Translations under genes and position numbers: made by a program
DNA from: Alopecurus myosuroides
Lineage: Eukaryota; Streptophyta; Magnoliopsida; Poales; Poaceae
DNA: 64,000 bases
Assembly: GCA_028641055.1 (NCBI GenBank)
Contig: CM054061.1
Span: forward strand, 58,574,825-58,638,824
Direction: 5' to 3'
Shown: positions 1 to 12,308 of the stretch, in pieces
Numbering within the stretch: position 1 is the stretch's first letter
Layout: each line of letters opens with the position of its first letter
The notes under the pieces: generated by a model
Told to the model about the DNA's origin: nothing
Database searches by the model: none
Seen by the model: the letters and a program-made list of their open reading frames with translations, nothing else

Positions 1-1801
1 AGGAATGCACTTGGGCATTAGCTAGAAAATAATGAACTTCTTGATATATTCTATAATGGACTAACCGTTGAATCTAGGACATACCTGGATAGTTGTGCTG
101 GTTGTGTTTTCAGGACATACTCCAGAAGAAGCTGAGGAATTAATGGCTAAAATAAGCAAAAATCATGATGATTGGACTATGGTTGAGCCTGAGCCGACCC
201 CTACTCCAGTATCAACACCAACACCAACACTCAAGAAGAGGGGAATGATTGAATTAAATGATGAAGTGATGAGAGAATCCAAGAAATCTCTTAAAGAGAG
301 GGGTATTAAATCTGAAGATGTGAAGAATCTTCCACCTATAGAAGAATTATGTAAGCCAATCCCTCACTCATCCACTATTGAGGTACACTCTCTCCAATAT
401 TTTGATAGTAGAGATATTCCATATAATAAACCTCCTGATCAATGTTTAGATGAATTCGATAATTATGTTATTAAGCAAGATAATTTTAATATGAGAGTGC
501 AAAATCACCTAATGGAAAACTCTAGAGATATTGATAATTTGCATGGTATTATAGAAAGAACCTCTAATGATGTTAAAATGCTTGTTAAACATTTTCAAAT
601 GGTTCAAACTCAAATTGATCAACTTGCTAAAGTGCAAAAAGATTTGCTAGTTAATGCTTCTAAAGAAAAACATGCTTATGAAATAAGAACTAGAAGTGGT
701 ATTGGTACACAAGATCCTTTATATCCTGAGGGACATCCTAAAAGAATTGAACAAGATTCTCAACAAACTAATGATAATGTTATTCATACTAAGAAGAAAA
801 AGAAGAAGAAACATAAAACTGTTGTAGAATCCTCTGAACTTGCTAAAGATCCTAATAGTATATCTATCTCTGATGCTGAAACTGAAAGTGGTAATGATAA
901 AAGTGAAGCTTCTAATAAAGAAGAATATGTAGCTGAACCTGAAAAGCAAACTAAAACTGCAAAGTACACTAAGAAAGATTTTATTGCTAATAAACATGGT
1001 AATGAGAGAGAACCTTGGGTACAAAAACCAATGCCTTTTCCTAATAAGAAACATAAATCAAAAGAGGAAGAACACCATAACAAGTTTTGTGAATGGATGA
1101 AACCTTTGTTCTTGCAAATTCCTTTAAATGATGCTATTAAATTTCCTCCTTATGCAAAATATATGAAAGATATTGTCTCTAACAAAAGGAAGATTCCTAA
1201 TGAGGAAATTTCCACTATGCTTGCTAATTACTCTTTTAATGGCAAGGTTCCTGAGAAGCTTGGAGATCCTGGTATACCAACTATTCCTTGTTCTATTAAA
1301 AATAATTATTTTAGAACTGCTTTGTGTGATTTAGGAGCTGGAGTTAGTGTCATGCCTTTTACTCTCTATAAAAGACTCATCCTAGAAAAATTGATACCAG
1401 CTGATATATCTTTGCAAATGGCTGATAAATCCACTGCCATTCCTGTGGGTATATGTGAGGATGTTCCTGTTCAAGTTGCTAATAATTGTCTGATATTAAC
1501 TGACTTTGTTGTGCTGGAAATGCCTGAAGACGATAATATGTCTATTATTCTTGGAAGACCTTTTCTTAATACTGCAGGCGCTGTTATTGATTGCAATCAA
1601 GAAAAAGTAACTTTTATTGTTAATGATAAAGAGCACACTGTTTATTTTCCCAAGAAGATTGATAGAAAATATGGTCTAAATTCCATTGAAAATATTGAGA
1701 CCATCAAGATTGGCGAATTTTATTGTCCTATTCCAAAGCCACCCAAAGAATATGAAATTATTATGATTGGGACTATGTCCATCAAGGTTGAGGTAACATG
1801 A
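1..1801 (+). pseudogene. Ty3/gypsy gag-protease remnant
   Basis: This is the gag plus aspartic-protease part of an LTR retrotransposon that enters from the left edge. The open frame from 68 begins without an ATG; its first in-frame ATG is at 143. Bases 40-112 in another frame read the conserved gag string FYNGLTVESRTYLDS, so there is a frameshift near 112 joining it to TPEEAEELMAKISKNHDDW. The middle is low-complexity and Lys/Glu/Ser-rich. Towards the end, CDLGAGVSVMP is the plant retroelement form of the protease active site, followed by IILGRPFL, the second conserved protease strand. No reverse transcriptase or integrase follows, which fits a non-autonomous element. The frame stops at 1799-1801. 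Confidence 0.85.
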
Positions 1802-2259
1802 GTATTTAGTGAGAAACAAAGTTTTGTTTCATATAAAATTATTTTGGTAGAAAGACTTGATCACCCTTGTTAACAAAATGATTTTAAATGAAGTGGGCAA
1901 TGTTTTCACTATGTTTTCACCATCCGTACTTTTGTTTTCACCACTTCCACCTTTGTTTTCTTTGGATATTTTTTTCCATTAGAGTGTCATAGAACCTCTG
2001 TAGTTCTTGTTTTGGTTTTTTTCCACCTTTGCACTTTCGTTTTCTTGGTTTTTACTAATTATTAAAATTCTGGAAATACCTCAAAAATAAAGTTTCTCGA
2101 AAAATTCCAGAAAAATTATAATAATTTTTTACGTCAAAAATGAGGCAGAGAGCCACCTGGGAGACCCCAGGGGGACCCACCAGTCAGGCACACCATAGGG
2201 TGGCGCGGCCAGCCCCCTGGTGGCTCCAGCACATGGTGTGGGCCCCCCTGGCCCTCCAC
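1802..2259 (+). other. Non-coding retroelement spacer with GC-rich LTR-like patch
   Basis: There is no gene here. Bases 1802-2128 are AT-rich spacer after the gag stop. Bases 2129-2259 are GC-rich and carry the GGTGGCGCGGCC and CATGGTGTGGGCCC strings seen in the U3 part of LTRs elsewhere in this window (near 6890-6940, 11960-12030 and 62380-62440). This may be a piece of an LTR or of the element's internal leader. Confidence 0.5.
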
Positions 2260-2262
2260 TTA

Positions 2263-3129
2263 GGGACACTTCTTTTGTAGCTTCTATGTTGCTTCTAGGT
2301 CCCGGGAAGCAAAAACTGAAAAGAAGGGTCTGCATTCTGGCCAGCTTCCTGCCACCGCAAATGCAGTTTTGTGTGTGAAGCCAGAAACTGCCCGAGAGCA
2401 GTTTCCCGAGCTTCTCAGCTCGCGCTCGAATCGTTTTTGCGGAAGGCACATGACGTTGGTCGAAATTACAGGCAGACTGCCATTCCATGCGCCCGATCGA
2501 TTCGTTTCTGCGATGGCTTCCGTCTCTGGCTAGCTCGGTCGCTAGCTGGCATCACATGCGCTCGAATTTTCTATATAGCACAGCGTGCACATGAGCTTAG
2601 CGACAATCAATTTACTTATACGCTCGAATCCCTTGTTTCTTAGCGTACTAATCATGTAGCGGTGCCACCTACCCATATATGCAAGCACGTACTCAAATGG
2701 CTAGCGACAATCAATTTACATATGCAAGGCCAGATTTTTTTTGATGAATTCTTTTGCACATGTTTCTTGCCATTTATTTTATTGCAAATGTCTATATTAT
2801 TATTTCGGCATGTACTGAATTAATGAATCTATGTTTATTGTAATTACAAAATAAGTATGATTTTTATATTTTCTTATTTTAATATCTAGCTCATTTTCTA
2901 TTTAAACATAGTGTATGTATCATATACATATATCAGTTTATTACGTGCACATATCACATTCGGGGGTATAACGGACATGTCGCAACTCATCCTACCAAAT
3001 AAGCAGAATCCCATAAACTTAAAAGAAGTCTCCCAGGGAGTTTCTAGCAGTTTCTCTCCACATCAGTTTCTCCCCACCGAAACCCAAAAACTCGCTTCTG
3101 CAGAAGCAGAAACTTAAAAGAAGTCACCC
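2263..3129. mobile_element. Non-autonomous DNA transposon, PIF/Harbinger (Tourist)-like, TTA target duplication
   Basis: The two ends are inverted: GGGACACTTCTTTTG at 2263 and the reverse complement GGGTGACTTCTTTTA at 3129, matching at 12 of 15 bases. A TTA sits directly outside each end (2260-2262 and 3130-3132), the target duplication typical of PIF/Harbinger elements. The 867-bp interior codes for nothing recognisable and is AT-rich between about 2740 and 2940. The 18-bp string TAGCGACAATCAATTTAC occurs twice, near 2599 and 2702. Joining the flanks gives a continuous GC-rich tract of the host retroelement, so the insertion came later. The superfamily call rests on the target duplication only. 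Confidence 0.6.
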
Positions 3130-3477
3130 TTACTCTCTCCACTGCCAAAGTCTTCTCTCTCACCTCCCAAACTAAAAACATTTCCTGGAACCCATGTTCT
3201 TGCTGTTCTTCCTCTGGATTTTTGATCTCCTTCTTCAGCCCATCATTTGTGCTGAGATTTTGTGCATTTTGTCTCCGGTATGTGACTCCTCCGATGATCC
3301 AAGTAGAATTTTGTTTAGTGAAGTATTTCTTGAGTATTTTGGTACTTTAGGTGACAGCTTATGTGAGTTTGTATGCTTGATTTGAGTAGAAATAATGTAG
3401 TTTTAATGTATGTTTAGCTCTCATATAAGTCCCTATGGTAGTTTCCACCTTATAGTTGTTTCAAATTAATTTTTGTG

Positions 3478-4644
3478 ATGATTGTTGAAAAAAATTCAGA
3501 TATGGAGCACAATGTTCATCAACTAAACAAGCATGAGTTGGATTTGCATGAGATCATGCTCGTGCACTATGAAGAGAGAGTGTTCCCATCAATTTATCCG
3601 TGTCAGGAATTCATGAGGATTACGGAAATTTCGCAGGATTTCAACACTCTTGTGCATAATGCAGGCTTGGACCGTTTCATTGAGGATGAGCCTATCCAAT
3701 ATGTGAAACTAACTATGTCTGTGGTGCAGGATTTTCATTTTAAATGGTCCTCAACTAACCCAATGGTCCAATATAAAATTTACAATAAAGCTGTAAACTT
3801 CCCTTTCAGTGATTTTTGTGCAGCTATCAAGGTACCAGAGTGGGGTTCTTGTGAGAAGATAAAAGGGCAGCCTAAACCACTGCTGGAATTATAAGAGGAG
3901 ATTTGCCAAGCAAGAAGCTTGACAGGGGAGAGTGGTAAAATTCGAGAAATTAAACTCCTTAGCATTTGATACTTTGCTTATTTTATTTCTAAATGTGTGT
4001 TAGCTAGAAAAACTGCCAACAAGCTATATGTCTATGATTTGGCGTTTATTGCAGCTGTCTTAAGATGTGATAGGTCTTATAACTTTGGCGCTTTGATTGC
4101 TTACCGTATCTCACATAACCGTCAGAAGGGCGGAGTTTGTGGAGGTCTTATTTCCTCGGGCTTGCTAGCTTTGCATGGTTTGGAGCCGCACCCTCTAGAC
4201 CTGCAGTTTCCTATAGAGAGGCTTGATCTTATTTCCATGGTTCAACATAAGTTTCTTACTACCCATGCTCACTTACATAATCTATCTTTTGAATTAACTT
4301 TCTCCAAACGATCCGGATGGAGAGTTATTAAAACTGTTAGGGAAGTACTTTTGCATGCACCTCTTTTGTTTAATCTTAATAGCAGGCAAGGATGGAAGCT
4401 TTCTGAGAGTGAGCTGGACACATACCTTGAGCATCACCCCCAGCAAGGGGAAGATGCCGACGAGGGGGACGATGTAATTTCGTCCAGCCCTATGACACCA
4501 CGGGGATCCCATACAAGCACCCCGGTTATGACTATGCGCCCGATGCTTCATCTTCTTCTTGGGCGCCCGAGTACGACCACACGAGGGACGACCCACCACA
4601 GTGGGGATATTTCCCGCGCCATGATTGATCTCCACTTGGGCCAA
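3478..4644 (+). pseudogene. Second ORF of non-autonomous gypsy element (broken)
   Basis: Two open segments in different registers form one degraded retroelement ORF. The first (ATG 3478 to stop 3894) encodes LVHNAGLDRFI and FKIY-like YKIYNKAVNFPFSDFCAAI, close to the additional non-gag/pol ORF found in many Triticeae gypsy-like elements. The second (about 3997-4670, no ATG at its start) continues that kind of protein with YNFGALIAYRISHNRQKGG-like sequence. The frame is broken by stops between 3892 and 3996. The function of this protein family is not known to me. It lies between the gag relic and the 3' LTR of the same plus-strand element. Confidence 0.6.
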
Positions 4645-4649
4645 AAGCC

Positions 4650-6631
4650 TAAGCTTGTGGGGAGGTATACCGACATCACGCTTATTTATATATCATGTTT
4701 CTGTCGGTTCTTTGTATATCCATGTTTTCTTTTCTTTCACTTCTTTTCACTTAATTTCATTTCTTTCGTTTCTTTTTGTTTCTTCTGCTTGCTTTCGTTT
4801 CTTTCATTTCTTTTGTTTTTATTGTTTTGTTTTCGCTTTCCAAAACGCAAACAGACCAAAACTATTTATGTTGTTTCTCTCTATTTGTTTCTTTAGTTAG
4901 TTTGCTTTATCCTTTAAGTTGCAGTTTAATATTCAAAAAATCCAAAAATATTTTATTTTGTTTGCTTGTTATCTTTTCGTTCATGTTTTAATTGAAAACC
5001 CCAAAAAAATTTGTTGTTCTTCTTTGGTTTTGTAAAGTTTGCTGCAGAGTTCAACAGTTGTCTGTGACTCCATTAGAGCCTGGTTTTCATTATATATTAT
5101 TCGAGCCACAAGTGAAGAGCAATAATGACGATCTATGACAATTCAAGTTGTGGTGAGAGGCTCGTATGAATTCTATTTGCTTTCATTTTTGTACATATAT
5201 CCATCTATGTGAGCATGCTTAGTTTCTTCGTAAGATATATGTGACTTAATGGCTTCTTAATAGTTCGTGCTCTCTCATGCTTTGTTCCAATTTATTAATG
5301 GTAAATGACATGTCGTATAAATATTTGTTCGCATTGTTCTATTCGTAGAAGGGTATGACATTGTGGTAGCCTCCTCTGACTGTTTCATTTGAATCGACTT
5401 GGCACATGCTCACGCATGCTAAAACTGAAAACAAAAAGTCAATAAGCCTCGACGATTTATTTTTCCTCAGAGTTCTAGTATCAATTTTATGCCTCAGTTA
5501 ATTTTACTTTGTCGCAAACATGATTATGATAGTTGTTGCTCTCTTGATTGTCACTCCCTGTCTATTGCTACCCTTCACCTGTATTGAGTATGATCTCTAC
5601 TCGTGCATCCAACTCCCAAAAACCAAAGTTTGCCAAATGTGTCCACCATACCTACCTATATGTGGTATTTAACTGCCACTCCGAAGTAAATTGCTCATGT
5701 ACTACCTTTAAAACCTGCTAAAAATTATTCCTGTTCTGTGTCCCTGTTTTAGCTCATGAGGACATAAATAGAGAATCTTTATCTCACTTGTTGATCGGAT
5801 TTCAAACCCTGGACTAGTGGCTTCATCCTCTTATCCAAATGGTAGAAGAGCTGGCAGCAGGGTGCCCAGCCCCAAATTAATACACACAAAATCTCTTCAC
5901 TATTTTTGCCCCTGATTTATCAGTCAAAGCATAATTGTGTAAACAAAAGAGAAAGAGGGATGACCTTCTACCCAGATGCGTCCTTCATATGGGAGTCGGT
6001 CTTGTGAATCCTGTTGGCTTGTCACATACTGTATTTTTTGTTTACCATTCATTGAAATAAGCATACACCTCTCTCAAAAATGTTTTCAATACCCCTGTTT
6101 AATAAAATAAAAAGCTCTAGCACATGAGTTGATCTGTGCTTCCCTCTGCGAAGGGCCTTTCTTTTACTTTTATGTTGAGTCTCCACCATATTCTTTGAGA
6201 ACTTTCTTGAGAGCATAATTTTCATTCTTAGTGTGATGTGTTTTTTCCAAAGCACGGTTGATTGTGGTATAATTTTGATACTTGTGTCTTTGATATCTTT
6301 ACTTCTAGTCTTCCCTTGAACTTCAGAGGTGCCCTGGCATTTATGTTTTGCCCCACACATAAGGGCAAGCGAGATACCACTTTATTAGATCCTATTATGA
6401 ATATTACAATCTTGCAAATAGTTATGCTTCATGTTGTTTATTATTAATATGTTGTTATCTCTTCATGGTTTGCATAGCTATTAAGTGACAGTATCTTGCA
6501 TGTATCTTATCATGAGCATAATTAAGTATTAGATCATATAGTGAGTATATTTACATCATATGAAACAAATGTGTTCGTAAAAGTCTTTTATCGCACTCAG
6601 TTGTCACTGAAACGCTTGAGGACAAGCAATA
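4650..6631 (+). repeat. 3' non-coding region of the plus-strand gypsy element
   Basis: This is a long non-coding stretch between the second ORF and the polypurine tract. Pyrimidine-rich TTTC repeats fill 4690-4830. From about 5340 to 6390 the sequence is the imperfect reverse complement of 8530 down to 7465; for example TGGCTTCATCC at 5818 and GGATGAAGCCA near 8107, and the stretch around CCAGCCCCAAATTAATACAC. No gene is supported; the short open frames here are chance. Confidence 0.7.
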
Positions 6632-7410
6632 AGCTTGGGGGAGTTGATACGTCGAAAACGTATCTCCTTTTCCGAACACTTTTCTTATTGTTTTCCTCTA
6701 AACTTGTGTGTTTTGAATGCAACTAACACGGACTAACGCTGTTTTCAGCAGAATTACCTTGGTGTCTCGTTTTTGTGCAGAAAAATCAACTTTCGGGAAA
6801 TTGCCCAGAAAAGATCCCATCGGTCTTAAAACACCGGAAGACCCCGGGAGCCAGAAGGGGGCTAGGAGAAGAGCTAGAGGGGGGCCACACCATCCCCTGG
6901 CGGGCCCTCCCCCTAGGTCGCGCCACTTGGTGGTGTGGGCCACCAAGAGCCCCCCTCGGTCTCCCTTTTCGACTACAAATAGCCTTCAACCCTAAAACAC
7001 GAGGGGGTTCGATAGTTTTCTAGAAAGAAGTATGTAGCTCGGCCGCCATCGCGAATCCTTTTTTGGGGTTCAGAAACTCCGTTCTGGCACCCTGCCGGGA
7101 CGGGGAATTGGAGGAGATCATCGCCATCGTCATCACCAACGCCTCTCCATCGACCATCCATGTTTTCCCCATCCATGTGTGAGTAATTCCCCCGCTGTAG
7201 GCTGAAGGGGATGGTAGGGATTGGATGAGATTGTTCATGTAATAATGTCGTGATTGTTAGGGCATAGTGCCTAGTATCTTCTATTAGTGCTATTGACATT
7301 GTTGCAACTTTTTATGCTTAATGCTTGTCACTTTGGGCCCGAGTGCCATGATCTCAGATCTGAGCATGTTATTGAATCATGATGATAATTATTGTTTCTT
7401 GATCATGAAT
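6632..7410 (+). mobile_element. Polypurine tract and truncated 3' LTR of the plus-strand gypsy element
   Basis: The purine-rich AGCTTGGGGGAG at 6632-6643 is directly followed by TGATACGTCGAAAACGTATC at 6645, the 5' terminus of a Triticeae gypsy LTR. The LTR resembles the reverse complement of the solo LTR at 61299-62677 along its length: the shared start, CTAACACGGACTAACGCTG, the GGTGTGGGCC block and GCATAGTGCCTAGTATC. The similarity fades near 7410, whereas the other copy continues for several hundred more bases. This LTR therefore lacks its 3' part and is joined to inverted retroelement sequence. Confidence 0.8.
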
Positions 7411-7464
7411 AACAATGCAAAGAAAGATATATGTTTGTTTCAAGTATAGAGAAAGCATGGCAAA

Positions 7465-9230
7465 GTGGTATTTAGCTAGTCCTTAAGAGTGGGGCAAAAC
7501 ATAAATGCCAGGACACCTTCAAAGTTCATGAGGAAGACTAGAACAATTAGTTTGAGAACAAACAATAACACATCATGAATCAATTAATATTTTTTCTCGG
7601 ACAAATGCACATAAAACTCAGAATGGCAAAAATGCTCTCTCAACTGTGCATAAAGTTAGAAGATGGAGACTCAACATAAAAGTAAAAGAAAGGCCCTTCG
7701 CAGAGGGAAGCAAGGATCACTCATGTGCTAGAGCTTTTTATTTTATTAAATAGAGGTATTAAAAGTTTGACACTCCTCTCATCCATCTTTCACAAACCAT
7801 GGCTAACTGAATCCTCAGGTGTCTGCCAACAATCACATACCATGGAGGAGTGTCTATATTTTGGGAGATGTATGCTAATGTCAACGAATGATAAACATAA
7901 AATACAGTACATCACAAGCCAACTAGATTCCACAAGAGCGGCTCCCATATGAAGGACGCAACTCGTATAGAAGTGCATCCCTCTTTCTCTTTTGTTTACA
8001 CAATTATGCTTTGACTGATAAATCATGGGCAAAAATAGTGGAGATTTTGTGTGTATTAATTTGGGGCTGGGCACCCCGCTGCCAGCTCTTCTATCATTTG
8101 GATAAGCGGATGAAGCCACTTGTCCAGGGTGTGAAATTCAATGAACAAGTGAGATAAAGATTCCCTATTTACATCCTCATGAGCAAAAACAGGAACATAA
8201 AGCAGAAGTAATTTTGAAGGTTTTAAAGGTAACACATGAGCAATTTACTTGGAGTGGTAGCTAAATACCAAATGTAGGTAGGTATGGTGGAAACAATGGG
8301 AAAACTTGGTTTTAGGGAGTTGGATGCACGAGTAGAGCTCATACTCAGTACAGGTGGAGGCTAGCAAAAGACTGGGAGCGACAAATCAAGAGAGCATAAG
8401 AGCCATAATCATGTTTAGCGACATAAACATCATTAATTAAAGCATAAGCGGTATCACGTGTTCAAAAACTAAATGATCATAGAGGCTATTAGTGACTGGT
8501 TCATAGTCATAAACATGGTGTGAGCATGCGCCAAGTCAACCAATAAAACATTCAAAGGAGAATACCATAAATTTATGCTTTAATATGACAAGAACAACTC
8601 ATGAATCTTTCAATGGCACCTTAAACACTCTCAGATATTTGAGACTAATCATGCTACTCAATAACCACAAGGATTTAAAACTAAAATAACATCTAGCATG
8701 ATACGAAGCTTTATCTACTTGCACCATTAAAAATTCTATTTCAAGCAGCAGTTTCTTTTCCCAACAAGCACCATACAAGATATGTTTTAACAAAAAATAC
8801 TCTTCATGATACAGCAAGAAAAAATAAGAGCACTCACATAACACTACTAAAACTAACAACTCTTGATAAGAGATGCATGCAAAACAGGAGCTAAATAAAT
8901 GTAGCAGCCAGACAAAGATTACGAATACAAAGTATTCCCATGAAAAAGCGGAGCGTGTCACTCTCCAATAAAAGAATGCTGGGGTCCAAGCAAGCTTATT
9001 GCAAAAATAAAAACAAACTTAAAGCAAAAATAAAAGACGCTCCAAGTAAAGCACATAAGATGTGACCGAATAAAAATATAGTTTCACTAGAAGTGACCTG
9101 CTAATTTGTCGATGAAGAAGGGGATGCCTTGGGCATCCCCAAGCTTAGACTCTTGAGTCTTCTTGGAATTTGGTGGGATATACCACCGGGGCATCCCCAA
9201 GCTTAGGATTTTCACTCTTCTTGATCACAT
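7465..9230 (-). mobile_element. 3' internal region of the minus-strand gypsy element
   Basis: Read on the minus strand, this is the non-coding 3' part of the element whose 5' LTR is at 10669-12308. It includes the repeated string CTAAGCTTGGGGATGCCC at about 9202 and again near 9147, a hallmark of the 3' region of such Triticeae elements. Bases 8530-7465 match 5340-6390 in inverted orientation. No polypurine tract or 3' LTR follows below 7465; the sequence runs straight into the cut plus-strand LTR. No ORF here is credible. Confidence 0.7.
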
Positions 9231-9899
9231 AAAATCATCCTCTTCTCTTGACCCTTGAAAACTTCCTTCACACCAAACTTCTCACAATCTTCATTAGCAA
9301 CGTTAGTGAAATCAAAATAATAAATTCACATGGTTCAGTTTCAACACAAGTCTAACACTCATAAACACATTAGCTACTGTCACAACTTCTTTTAAAACTC
9401 TTTTTCTCAAAAGAACACCAAAAGAAAGAGATTAAGATGCAAATGCAGTTATTGGCAGAAATATGTCAAAACAGGACAACAGGTAAAGATGATTTTTTAG
9501 AAAATCTTCTGTTGCTCAAATAAAAAAGTATTCAACTAAGAAAATTTGCGTATATATCCCAGGATTACGCAAAAAATAACTCAGGTCATTTTGAATTTTC
9601 TGTAATTTTATACGAATTTAAAATGGACAGCAGAAATCTGTTTCCTGCGCAGAAATCCGAAATATAGCCTCAACTTTCCACTAGAGGATTTACTTGGCTC
9701 AACAAAGACACAAAATAAAATATACATCAGGGTTTCTAAGGAAATAGAAAACACCCAGGTGCAAAGAAAAGTAAAGAAAAAGAAGGAAAACGGGTTGAAA
9801 CCGGAGAAATAAAACGGGTTGTCTCCTGGTAGCGCTTTTCTTTAACGCCTTTCAGCTAGGCATAGAAAGCAACTCAAGTATTTTGAAGTGAAGCATCAA
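9231..9899. other. AT-rich interior of the minus-strand element, no gene seen
   Basis: This is AT-rich sequence between the 3' non-coding part and the decayed ORF of the minus-strand gypsy element. I see no coding motif, repeat or insertion boundary in it. The polymerase genes of an autonomous element are absent, so the element was non-autonomous or has lost its middle. Confidence 0.5.
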
Positions 9900-10440
9900 C
9901 GTTAAGCTTAGAAATCTCCTCAATAATGAATTGTATTTCATCTATAGAAGTTTTAGATGTCCCTTTATCAACACTTTTAGACACACTACTTTCATCGTTT
10001 GCAGGAACAATCCAATCAAAATTCTTTTCTAGAGTTTCATGTATTCCTACCAATTTAAAGGGTATTGGTATTTTAATTTACTTATCATTGCATTTACCCG
10101 GTGTGCCATTAACATCTACACATGAGCCTGCCATCTCAAATCGGTTAAAAACTTTTCTAGCCTCAATGGCAACATCACCAAATTCTTCAAACAGGGTTTC
10201 TAGAATAAACTCTCTTTTTCGCTATCCTTAATGTTATCAAGGTTGAGGAACATTTGTTGCATTATGGGTTAAGGTTAACAAACCTAGCTTCCAGCATACG
10301 AACTAGAGATGTCGCAGCGGTTTCATAATCTGGAGCAAGTTCAGCTAAGGATCTAACCTCAAATTCTTTGTGCTTACTAACATAATTAAAGAACTCTCCA
10401 ATATTATCTTCCCAATTATGTCACCGCTACCTATTGATAC
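9900..10440 (-). pseudogene. Decayed internal ORF of the minus-strand gypsy element
   Basis: On the minus strand from about 10440 down, the translation reads NWEDNIGEFFNYVSKHKEF and EVRSLAELAPDYETAATSL, the start of the ORF carried by non-autonomous Triticeae gypsy elements with TGATACGT LTRs. A stop follows the string ARFVNLNP, after which the frame shifts and resumes as LEEFGDVAIEARKVF-like sequence. The protein is therefore broken by at least one stop and one frameshift. Its function is unknown to me. It lies where gag would be expected, just inside the primer site at 10643-10660. Confidence 0.6.
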
Positions 10441-10642
10441 ATATTTCAAGGTAAACTTGGGTAGAATCAAGATTAGAGATTAAACTAAGAGCAGAAAAGC
10501 AAAAATAACAGCTATGAAGTAAACTAATTTTTCTGTGTTTTTGATATAAGGAAGCAAAACAAGAAAAAAAATTAAAAACAAGACAATAAACAAAATAAAG
10601 AGGTTGAGAGTGAGAGACTCCCCTTGCCAGAAGACTTCTTTC

Positions 10643-10660
10643 TCCCCGGCAACGGCGCCA
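10643..10660 (-). other. Primer binding site, tRNA-Asp type
   Basis: Read on the minus strand, the 18 bases are TGGCGCCGTTGCCGGGGA, the exact complement of the 3' end of plant tRNA-Asp(GTC). It starts 8 bases inside the 5' LTR end at 10669. This fixes the element's strand and its LTR boundary. Confidence 0.9.
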
Positions 10661-10668
10661 GAAATTCT

Positions 10669-12308
10669 TGATCGCTTGCAGAGTTGACTTTAAATACCTA
10701 GCAATGGTGCCAGAAATTCTTGCAACAGAAACTATGGATGGTGCGTTGGGAACCCTAAGAGAAGGGTGTGATAAGTGCAGTGGTAAGAATTTCCCTCAGT
10801 TAAGAACCAAGGTTATCAATCCAGTAGGAGAAAGAGGATCTTCGGAAGGTTGATGCCACCGTCGGTGGTGATGGCTCACCTGTGTCAGCAACAACGCGGA
10901 ACCTTCACAGAACACAACAAAAATACTTTGTACCAACGGTACAATGAGGTTGTCAATCTCACCGGTCTTGCTGAAAACAAAGATTATACGTATAGTGTGG
11001 AAAATAGTGTATGCTTGCAGTAAGTAAAGAAAGCAGGAAATTGTGGTGGTTTGTTTAAATGTGTAGGAAAATGGACCGGGGTTCATAGGTTCACTAGTGG
11101 TGTCTCTCCATAAAAGATAGCATGCTGGGTGAACAAATTACAGCTAGGCAATTGACAAATAAAGGTTGCACCGTAGTGCACTTTCATGACATGATGACTA
11201 CTATGATATTTAGTGCGGGCATTACAACAATATACATAGACCGTAATCCAACTGCATCTATGACTAATAATCCACCCTCGGGTTATCATCCGAACCCCCT
11301 TAGGTATTAAGTTGTAAACAACAGATAATCGCATTAAGCAATGTGTGTAATGTAAGCAATGATTGTACACGCGGGCACTCACACCGCTGTTTTATCCCTA
11401 GTGGCAACAACACATCCTCCCCCGTCATGTTTCAGTCACTCGAGCATAGGCAAAAAGGAGGCATGAACCCACTATCGAGCATAAATACTCCCTCTTGGAG
11501 TCACTAGCTACTACTTGGCCAGAGCAACCACTAGCAACGGAAAGCATGCAAGATCACAAATAACATAAGAAATAAAGACTATAATCAACTTGGCATAAGT
11601 TCAATATTCATCGGATCCCAGCAAATACAGCACATAGAGTTACATAAGAACAATCTCGATCATGTTAGGCAGCTCACGAGATCTAAACATGGAGGCGTAG
11701 AAGGAGAATACAACCATCTAGCTACTGCTATGGACCTGTACTCCAAGGATGAACTACTCATGCATCACTCTGGAGGCAGGCATGGTGATGAAGAAGCCTT
11801 CGGTGATGATCTCCTCTCCGGCAGGGTGCCGGGAGAAATCTTCAAAAAACCCCTGATCTACGGTTGACGACGACGGCGGCTGCTAAACTTTTCGGGGATA
11901 TTTTATCAGGTGTTTAGGGTTTTCCATCCGGGGGAAATAAATAGGCGAAAGGGCAAAGGAGGTGGAGCCCTGGGGCCCCACACCACCCCCTAGTGCGGCC
12001 AAGGGGGGTGCGCCACCCCATGGTGTGGGCCCCCTGGTGCCCTTTTCAACTCCTCTTAGGTCTTCTAGATGCTTCCGGGGAAAATAGGAACTTCGGGATT
12101 TGGGGAGTCCAATTCCAAGAATATTTCCAGAACATCTTTTCTGAAATAAAAAAAACAGCAGAAAACAGAGAACTAGCACTTGGCATCTTGTTAGGTTAGT
12201 CCCGGAAAACGTGTAAAAATGAGATAAAGAAGGGGGAGAAAACATGTAGCAATTGGCATAATATCATCATGGAGCATCAGAAATTATAGATACGTTGGAA
12301 ACGTATCA
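10669..12308 (-). mobile_element. 5' LTR of the minus-strand gypsy element (1640 bp)
   Basis: On the minus strand the LTR begins TGATACGTTTCCAACGTATC at 12308 and ends in CA at 10669, next to the tRNA-Asp primer site. Internal landmarks are the GGTGTGGGGCCCC block, the GCACCCTGCCGGAGAGGAG motif and the late block with GAGGGTTCGG-type and CACTAGGGATAAAAC sequence. All are typical of Triticeae gypsy LTRs. It begins like the LTR at 6645 but differs soon after, so it belongs to a related but distinct family. The matching 3' LTR is missing. I do not assign a family name. Confidence 0.85.
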
